The notes under the pieces are model-generated. The model was not told the origin of the DNA, did not search any database, and saw only the letters and a list, made by a program, of their open reading frames with translations. A stretch of 5,423 bases of DNA from Candidatus Hydrogenedentota bacterium (GTDB lineage: Bacteria > Hydrogenedentota > Hydrogenedentia > Hydrogenedentales > CAITNO01), in the NCBI GenBank assembly GCA_903822375.1, contig CAIJOU010000538.1:1-5423 (forward strand), written 5' to 3'. Positions 1 through 4,364 of this stretch are shown in pieces. The stretch's first letter is position 1. The number at the start of each line of letters is the position of its first letter. The translations under genes were made by a program, and so were the position numbers.

Positions 1-44
1 ACACTGGGCTCCCGAGAGAAAGTGGGTGGAAGCCGCTTGGGTCC

Positions 45-160
45 TCTCGTTCCCAAGTTGTACTTGGGAACGCACTTGTCTTCGAAGCTGCGCTTCGCCG
101 ACCAAAGCGAAGTGCAACTTCGCGAACAGGGACATTCCCAGGTACAACTTGGGAACGAGA
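45..160. repeat. 116-bp inverted-repeat cassette with nested hairpins
   Basis: The outer arms 45-63 and 142-160 are perfect reverse complements over 19 bases (core CTCGTTCCCAAGTTGTAC). The left arm also starts a tight hairpin of its own: CGTTCCCAAG at 48-57 pairs with CTTGGGAACG at 63-72 around a 5-base loop. The right arm has a weaker counterpart, TTCCCA at 135-140 with TGGGAA at 150-155. Inside, GCACTT (72-77) pairs with AAGTGC (110-115) and CTTCGC (93-98) with GCGAAG (107-112). No open frame of note covers it. The architecture looks like a dispersed intergenic repeat of the 'GTTCCCAAG...CTTGGGAAC' type seen in some environmental bacterial genomes; that comparison is from memory. I see no target-site duplication at the borders (C44 against T161). 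It could fold as RNA or DNA, but no function can be assigned from this copy. Confidence 0.85.
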
Positions 161-306
161 TTGCAGGGGAATGACCACCTGTATGACCACGGTTGATTCA
201 GATCGCCGAACCCGGGACGTGGAACGGGGTCTCAGGGGGCGTGGGAGATGTGAAATTGCTCCCGTCGAGGACTACACTTACTGGGAACGGCACAGGCTGT
301 AAACCC
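161..306. other. Leader region upstream of the first DUF4139 gene, no recognised element
   Basis: This stretch separates the inverted-repeat cassette from the ribosome binding site of the first gene. It presumably holds the promoter of the gene pair, but I see no convincing -35/-10 pair. The best match is GTGAAA (250-255) and TACACT (273-278) with 17-base spacing, only four of six in each box. Short frames cross it on both strands but have no domain character or ribosome binding site. Positions 1-44, left of the cassette, likewise show nothing I recognise. Confidence 0.5.
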
Positions 307-319
307 GAGGAGACGGACC

Positions 320-1807
320 ATGAAGAAACTTCTTGTGACTGTGGCAGTGCTTGTGGGGGTGATGGCCGGGGTGGCTTGGGCGCAGGAGGCGGCCGTGCCC
401 ACCGTTCCAACCCCGGCACCCCAACTGAAGCTTAAGAACGGGCTGGAGGGCAATGTCACGTCGAGCCAGACCACGGTAGCCGACCAGACCGATGTGGCCG
501 TGACGGTGTACAACAATGACCGGGCGCTGGTACGCGACCGGCGCAAGATCAAGCTGGCACCGGGGGAACTGACGCTGAAATTCATGGACGTGGCGGAGAA
601 GATCCAACCGGAGACGGTCAGCCTGGTATCGCTGAACGACGCTGGCAACCTGCATATCCTGGAGCAGAATTACGAGTATGACCTGATGAGCCCTGAAAAG
701 CTTATGGAGAAATATGTGGGCCGCGAGGTGACGCTGGTCAACAAGGACAGCAAGATGAACTTCCTGGAGCAGAAGGCGAAGCTACTCAGCGTGAACAACG
801 GTCCGGTGTACGAGGTGGAGGGGCAGATCTATCTGGGACATCCGGGACAGGTGGTGCTGCCGGAACTGCCGCAGGAACTGATCGCCAAGCCCACGCTGCT
901 CTGGCTGCTGGCCAACAACGGCACAGACCATGAGGTCGAGGCGACCTACCTGACGAGCGGCATGTCGTGGAAGGCGGACTATGTGCTCACGATGAACAAG
1001 GAGGAGACGCAGATGAACATGGAGGGCTGGGTCACGCTCAACAACCAGTCCGGTGCGCCGTACAACAACGCGCAGTTGAAACTGGTTGCGGGCGATGTGA
1101 ACATCGTGCAGCCCGTCATGGGCGGGGGGGGCGGCATAATGGCCAAGGCCATGCGCCAGGAGGCGGTAGGGGCCCCGCCGATGCAGGAGGAGGCCTTTGC
1201 CGAATACCACCTGTACACGCTTCCCCGGCGCACGACGATCAAGGAGAACCAGTCGAAGCAGGTGAGCCTGCTGTCGGGCACGAACATCGGCGTGAAGAAG
1301 ATTTACGAGTTCCGGGGCGATCTCGCTTATTACAGCTCCAAGATTGACCCCATCAAGGACCAGAATGTCGACGTGTTCCTGACCTTTGAGAACAAGGAGA
1401 AGAACCAGCTTGGCATGCCGCTGCCCGCGGGCGTGATGCGCATCTACCAGAAGGACAGTTCGGACATGTACCAGTTCTCCGGAGAGGACCGGATCAAGCA
1501 CACGGCAAAGGACGAGACTGTGCGCCTGCGCATGGGCAAGGCCTTTGACGTGGTGGCCGACCGCATCCAGACGGACTTTAAGGTGCTGGGGCCGACCTCG
1601 CACGAGTCCGCGTTTAAGATCACGGTGCGCAACCACAAGGAAGTGCCCATCACGGTGGACGTGGTCGAGCCGATGCCGGGCATGTGGAACATCATCGAAA
1701 AGTCTGCGGACTTTGTGAAGAAGGACGCGCAGACAGCCGTGTTCAGCCTGCCCATGAAGGCGGGCGAAACAGTGGAACTGAGCTACCGCGTGCGCGTGCA
1801 GTACTGA
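320..1807 (+). CDS. Secreted DUF4139 domain-containing protein, copy A (495 aa)
   Basis: Residues 1-21 form a Sec signal peptide (MKK, a hydrophobic core, then AWA before Q22), predicting cleavage after A21. There is no lipobox cysteine and I see no cysteine anywhere, as expected for a soluble envelope protein. Residues about 24-50 are a Pro/Ala-rich then polar spacer missing from the downstream copy. Residues about 56-105 (TVYNNDRALVRDRRKIKLAPG...) resemble the N-terminal strand-rich domain (DUF4140-like) that precedes DUF4139 in related proteins. The DUF4139 region runs from about residue 195 to the end and includes LTSGMSWKADY at 211-221 and the terminal YRVRVQY. A linker at 266-293 contains five glycines (268-272) and four methionines. 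The start is supported by GAGGAGA at 307-313, six bases before the ATG. The next gene, 76 bases downstream on the same strand, is a close paralogue, so co-transcription is likely. The biochemical role of DUF4139 proteins is not established, and I assign none. The family call is from sequence pattern and memory. Confidence 0.9.
   Translation: MKKLLVTVAVLVGVMAGVAWAQEAAVPTVPTPAPQLKLKNGLEGNVTSSQTTVADQTDVAVTVYNNDRALVRDRRKIKLAPGELTLKFMDVAEKIQPETVSLVSLNDAGNLHILEQNYEYDLMSPEKLMEKYVGREVTLVNKDSKMNFLEQKAKLLSVNNGPVYEVEGQIYLGHPGQVVLPELPQELIAKPTLLWLLANNGTDHEVEATYLTSGMSWKADYVLTMNKEETQMNMEGWVTLNNQSGAPYNNAQLKLVAGDVNIVQPVMGGGGGIMAKAMRQEAVGAPPMQEEAFAEYHLYTLPRRTTIKENQSKQVSLLSGTNIGVKKIYEFRGDLAYYSSKIDPIKDQNVDVFLTFENKEKNQLGMPLPAGVMRIYQKDSSDMYQFSGEDRIKHTAKDETVRLRMGKAFDVVADRIQTDFKVLGPTSHESAFKITVRNHKEVPITVDVVEPMPGMWNIIEKSADFVKKDAQTAVFSLPMKAGETVELSYRVRVQY
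1124..1131 (+). repeat. Run of eight G inside the linker of DUF4139 copy A
   Basis: Codons 268-272 read GGC GGG GGG GGC GGC, giving an uninterrupted G8 tract and a Gly5 stretch. The paralogue has no such run at the equivalent site. Long G tracts are prone to replication slippage, and a one-base change here would shift the frame and remove the C-terminal part of the DUF4139 region. The frame is intact in this sequence. Confidence 0.9.
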
Positions 1808-1810
1808 CTG

Positions 1811-1833
1811 GGAGCGCCGGCGTCTCGCCGGCC
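1811..1833. repeat. GC-rich hairpin (REP-like) between the two DUF4139 genes
   Basis: GCCGGCG at 1816-1822 and CGCCGGC at 1826-1832 form a perfect 7-bp stem with a TCT loop, starting 8 bases after the stop codon of copy A. The sequence after it (CTTGATTA) has no T-run, so a classic intrinsic terminator is unlikely. The short GGAGCGCCGGCGTCTCGCC pattern resembles small dispersed palindromes common in some GC-rich bacteria (from memory). In an operon, such a stem could stabilise the 3' end of the upstream message or reduce read-through. Confidence 0.7.
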
Positions 1834-1883
1834 TTGATTAACCTGTTTCACAAACTCCAGTCATAAGAATACGGAGACAAGTC

Positions 1884-3308
1884 ATGAAGAGACTGATTCT
1901 AGCGGTAGCCGTGCTTGCAGGGCTGATGGCCGTCGCGGCCTGGGCGCAAGACGCGGCCGCGCCCGCCGAGACAACGATTGCCGACCAGACCGACGTGGCG
2001 GTGACGGTGTACAACAATGACCGGGCGCTGGTGCGTGATCGGCGCAAGATCAAACTGGCGCCGGGCGAATTGACGCTGAAGTTCATGGACGTGGCGGAAA
2101 AAATACAGCCGGAGACGGTCAGCCTGGTGTCGCTGAACGATGCGGGCAATTTGCACATCCTGGAGCAGAATTACGAATACGACCTGATGAGTCCGGAAAA
2201 GCTCCTGGAGAAATACGTCGGCAAGGAAGTGACGCTGGTCAACAAAAGCAAGGAAATCGACTTTCTGGAACAGAAGGCAAAGCTGCTCAGCGTCAACAAC
2301 GGTGCGGTGTACGAGGTGGACGGCAAGATTTACCTGGGTTACCCCGGACAGGTGGTGCTGCCGGAACTGCCGCAGGAACTAATCGCCAAGCCCACGCTGC
2401 TCTGGTTGCTCGACAACCGGGGCGCGGACCACGAGGTCGAGGCGACCTACCTGACAAGCGGCATGTCGTGGAAAGCGGACTATGTGCTGACGATGAACAA
2501 AGAAGAGACCCAGATGAACATCGAGGGCTGGGTCACGCTCAACAACCAGTCGGGTGCCGCGTACAACAAGGCCCAACTCAAACTGGTGGCGGGCGAGGTG
2601 AATATCGTGCAGCCCCAGGTGATGAACTTGGCCTTTGACGCCATGGCACCGGGCATGGCAAGGGCACCCGTCCCCGCGCCGATGGCAGAGGAGTCCTTCG
2701 CCGAATACCATCTGTACACGCTTCCCCGGCGCACGACCATCAAGGAAAACCAGTCGAAGCAGGTAAGCCTGCTGTCGGGCACGAACATCGGCGTGAAAAA
2801 GGTTTATGAGTTCCGCGGCGATATTGCCTATTACAGTTCGAAGATAGAGCCCATCAAGGACCAGAACGTGGACGTGTTCCTGACCTTCGAGAACAAGGAA
2901 AAGAACCAGCTCGGCATGCCGCTGCCCGAGGGTGTGATGCGCATTTATCAGAAGGACAGCTCCGACATGTACCAGTTCTCCGGCGAGGACCGGATCAAGC
3001 ACACGGCGAAGGATGAGACCGTGCGCCTGCGCATGGGCAAGGCCTTCGACGTGGTGGCCGACCGTATCCAGACGGACTTCAAGGTGCTGGGACCGGCCTC
3101 GCAGGAGTCCGCGTACCGCATCACGGTGCGCAACCACAAGGAAGTGCCGATAACGCTGGATGTGGTCGAGCCGATGCCGGGCATGTGGAACATCATTGAG
3201 AAATCCGCGGACTTTGTGAAGAAGGACGCGCAAACCGCCGTGTTCAGCCTGCCCATGAAGGCGGGCGAGACGGTGGAAATGACCTATCGCGTGCGCGTGC
3301 AGTACTGA
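1884..3308 (+). CDS. Secreted DUF4139 domain-containing protein, copy B (474 aa)
   Basis: This is a close paralogue of the upstream gene. The signal peptide covers residues 1-21 (MKR start, hydrophobic core, AWA before Q22); again there is no lipobox and no cysteine. The mature N-terminus is short, reaching the shared segment at T30, so this copy lacks the spacer of about 20 residues found in copy A and accounts for the whole 21-residue length difference. The DUF4140-like segment lies at about 35-85 and the DUF4139 region from about 174 to the end, with LTSGMSWKADY at 190-200 and the same YRVRVQY terminus. The linker at 245-272 is Ala/Pro/Met-rich rather than glycine-rich. The start is set by GGAGA at 1873-1877, six bases before the ATG. 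Substitutions relative to copy A are overwhelmingly synonymous, so both copies appear to be selected as proteins. It probably acts in the periplasm or outer envelope; its function is unknown and it may be partly redundant with copy A. Confidence 0.9.
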   Translation: MKRLILAVAVLAGLMAVAAWAQDAAAPAETTIADQTDVAVTVYNNDRALVRDRRKIKLAPGELTLKFMDVAEKIQPETVSLVSLNDAGNLHILEQNYEYDLMSPEKLLEKYVGKEVTLVNKSKEIDFLEQKAKLLSVNNGAVYEVDGKIYLGYPGQVVLPELPQELIAKPTLLWLLDNRGADHEVEATYLTSGMSWKADYVLTMNKEETQMNIEGWVTLNNQSGAAYNKAQLKLVAGEVNIVQPQVMNLAFDAMAPGMARAPVPAPMAEESFAEYHLYTLPRRTTIKENQSKQVSLLSGTNIGVKKVYEFRGDIAYYSSKIEPIKDQNVDVFLTFENKEKNQLGMPLPEGVMRIYQKDSSDMYQFSGEDRIKHTAKDETVRLRMGKAFDVVADRIQTDFKVLGPASQESAYRITVRNHKEVPITLDVVEPMPGMWNIIEKSADFVKKDAQTAVFSLPMKAGETVEMTYRVRVQY

Positions 3309-3390
3309 GCGTACGCGGCGAGCGGACAGTTGAGCGCGGGCACGGGTACAGCCACCAATTCCATCGAAAAGCCCCGATTGCAAAGTCAGG

Positions 3391-3447
3391 CGCTTGGCTG
3401 GAAATGGTGGCAGTCCCCAAGCGGTGGCATTGGCTCCAAGGGGACTG
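3391..3447. repeat. Intergenic overlapping inverted repeats upstream of nnrE
   Basis: CAGTCCCC (3411-3418) and GGGGACTG (3440-3447) are perfect 8-base inverted arms around 21 bases. A second, mutually exclusive pair is CGCTTGG (3391-3397) with CCAAGCG (3417-3423). GGTGGCA occurs directly repeated at 3406-3412 and 3423-3429. The element lies in the 229-base gap between the DUF4139 pair and nnrE. It looks like another dispersed repeat family rather than a terminator, since no T-run follows. Its function is unknown. Confidence 0.6.
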
Positions 3448-3493
3448 GCTCCCGTTCCCGCTCACGACCGGTCATTGCCAACGAAACACCGAA

Positions 3494-3517
3494 TCGGGAA
3501 CAGGTGCCTGTACCCGA
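3494..3517. promoter_or_regulatory. Near-perfect palindrome just upstream of the nnrE ribosome binding site
   Basis: TCGGGAACAGG (3494-3504) pairs with CCTGTACCCGA (3507-3517) at 10 of 11 positions; the only mismatch is A3499 with A3512, and TG lies at the centre. It ends six bases before the Shine-Dalgarno core. A symmetric site here could be an operator for a dimeric regulator or a stem in the nnrE leader. It could equally be the edge of a dispersed repeat. The symmetry is directly visible; regulation is inference. Confidence 0.45.
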
Positions 3518-3523
3518 ATATAC

Positions 3524-3530
3524 AGGAGGA
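3524..3530 (+). promoter_or_regulatory. Strong ribosome binding site that fixes the nnrE start
   Basis: AGGAGGA lies seven bases before the ATG at 3538. It is a near-consensus Shine-Dalgarno and rules against the in-frame upstream ATG at 3394, whose extra 48 codons are translated intergenic repeat. Confidence 0.93.
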
Positions 3531-3537
3531 ATCTCCC

Positions 3538-4197
3538 ATGATCGTCCTAACCGCGGCGCAAATGCGCGAGGCCGACCGGCGCTGTATTGAGGAACTGGGC
3601 ATCCCCGGGGCCGTGCTCATGGACAACGCCGGGGCTGCGGTGTTCCGTGAAATCACCGGCGAGCCCGTGGGCATTGTCTGCGGCAAGGGCAACAACGGCG
3701 GTGACGGGTTCGTCGTGGCCCGGTTCGCGCTGCTGGCGGGGCTGGAGCCCACCGTGGTATTGGTCGCGGAGCCGGAACATATCACCGGTGACGCGAAAAC
3801 GTTCATGAACGTCTACCTACGGCTGGGCGGGAACATGGTCGTTGCGCCCGAGGCAAAAACGGCGGCACAGGCCGTGGCGGACCTCGCCGACTGCGCCATA
3901 CTGGTCGATGCCCTGCTCGGCACGGGCATCTCCGGCGAGGTGCGGGGTGCGGCGCGGGCGGTCATCGAGGCATGGCCGCGGAACCCGGTGACCATTGCAG
4001 TAGATCTGCCGTCGGGCTTGGACGCCGACACCGGAAAACCCTGCGGCGCGTGCATCCGGGCCGATGTGACCGTGACGTTCGCGTTTATGAAGAAGGGGCT
4101 GCTTGTCCCCGAGGCGGAGCATTACGTGGGAAGGCTGGTCGTGGCGGACATCGGCATTCCGGACCTTTGCGCGTCGGATGATTGGAAAACGCCGTAA
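3538..4197 (+). CDS. nnrE: NAD(P)H-hydrate epimerase (YjeF N-terminal domain), stand-alone
   Basis: The enzyme epimerises the R and S forms of NADHX and NADPHX, the hydrated, inactive forms of NADH and NADPH, so that the S-specific dehydratase (NnrD) can restore the cofactor. It acts in the cytoplasm. The 219-residue protein is a complete YjeF N-terminal, Rossmann-like domain. It opens with the typical LTAAQMREADR segment. It has the nucleotide loop GNNGGDG at 51-57, VDALLGTGISG at 123-133, DLPSGLD at 156-162, FAFMKKG at 181-187 and the closing DIGIP at 204-208. By family knowledge N53, D124 and S159 correspond to potassium ligands, and D56 and D156 contact the substrate. Many bacteria fuse this domain to NnrD in a protein of about 500 aa; here it stops just after DIGIP, and no dehydratase frame follows. 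The start is chosen from the strong ribosome binding site and the family N-terminus. It is separated from the DUF4139 pair by 229 bases and converges with the GH31 gene, so it probably has its own promoter. Confidence 0.96.
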   Translation: MIVLTAAQMREADRRCIEELGIPGAVLMDNAGAAVFREITGEPVGIVCGKGNNGGDGFVVARFALLAGLEPTVVLVAEPEHITGDAKTFMNVYLRLGGNMVVAPEAKTAAQAVADLADCAILVDALLGTGISGEVRGAARAVIEAWPRNPVTIAVDLPSGLDADTGKPCGACIRADVTVTFAFMKKGLLVPEAEHYVGRLVVADIGIPDLCASDDWKTP

Positions 4198-4231
4198 CCG
4201 GCGTAAACCGCGGCCACCTCCAATATTGAAC

Positions 4232-4255
4232 CACGAAGGCACGAAGGGCACGAAG
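4232..4255. repeat. Three tandem CACGAAG heptamers
   Basis: CACGAAG occurs at 4232-4238, 4240-4246 and 4249-4255, separated by one and two G residues. The array begins 35 bases after the nnrE stop codon. Similar 'ACCACGAAGG...CACGAAG' strings recur in intergenic regions of several environmental bacterial groups (from memory). No coding role is visible. Confidence 0.75.
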
Positions 4256-4269
4256 AAGAACAGTCTATA

Positions 4270-4339
4270 AACATGGATGGACAGGATGAGGCAATCTCAT
4301 ACTATCTTCTTAATCCCGTGTATCCTGTATGTCCATGTT
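4270..4339. repeat. Imperfect inverted repeat between convergent genes
   Basis: The arm at 4270-4287 (AACATGGATGGACAGGAT) and the arm at 4322-4339 are reverse complements at 15 of 18 positions, with three adjacent mismatches and a 34-base AT-richer centre. It sits between nnrE and the 3' end of the GH31 gene, where a bidirectional terminator would be expected. The long loop and lack of T-runs beside the arms make a dispersed repeat more likely than an intrinsic terminator. Confidence 0.6.
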
Positions 4340-4364
4340 CAACGCCATCCGTCTTTGAGAGAAA

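Larger units (their letters stand above)
470..3308 (+). repeat. Tandem gene duplication: 470-1807 repeated at 1971-3308
   Basis: The two segments have identical length (1338 bases, stop codon included) and align in register from codon 51 of copy A and codon 30 of copy B. By hand count about 50 of 445 residues differ, and roughly 20 of those fall in one linker of about 28 residues; the rest is about 93% identical. Similarity fades on both sides. The signal peptides are related but looser, the flanks share little beyond the GGAGAC ribosome-binding core, and the sequence downstream of the two stop codons is unrelated. This fits duplication followed by divergence under protein-level constraint. 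Confidence 0.9.

Noticed and set aside
45..160. CRISPR-like array in the first 160 bases
   Set aside because: The repeated units are inverted rather than direct, only two occur, and the interval between them is itself palindromic.
250..278. Possible sigma70-like promoter GTGAAA / TACACT with 17-base spacing
   Set aside because: Each box matches only four of six consensus bases, which is expected by chance in about 150 bases, and promoter consensus for this lineage is unknown.
193..435. Short + strand frame overlapping the leader and the start of copy A
   Set aside because: It is glycine-rich and reads through the ribosome binding site and signal-peptide region in another frame. No start signal or domain supports it.
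1834..1867. Possible promoter for copy B: TTGATT (1834-1839) with CATAAG (1862-1867)
   Set aside because: The spacing is 22 bases, too long for a standard promoter, and the boxes are weak. Co-transcription from upstream is simpler.
2379..3383. Long open frame of 334 codons on the - strand opposite DUF4139 copy B
   Set aside because: It is the antisense shadow of a GC-rich gene. It is Arg/His/Leu-rich, has no recognisable domain, and a similar shadow occurs opposite copy A at 782-1636, as expected from the duplication.
3394..3537. Upstream in-frame ATG giving a 267-residue nnrE product
   Set aside because: The extra 48 residues are translated intergenic repeat, have no family similarity and lack a ribosome binding site. 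The ATG at 3538 has AGGAGGA at ideal spacing and the family's standard N-terminus.
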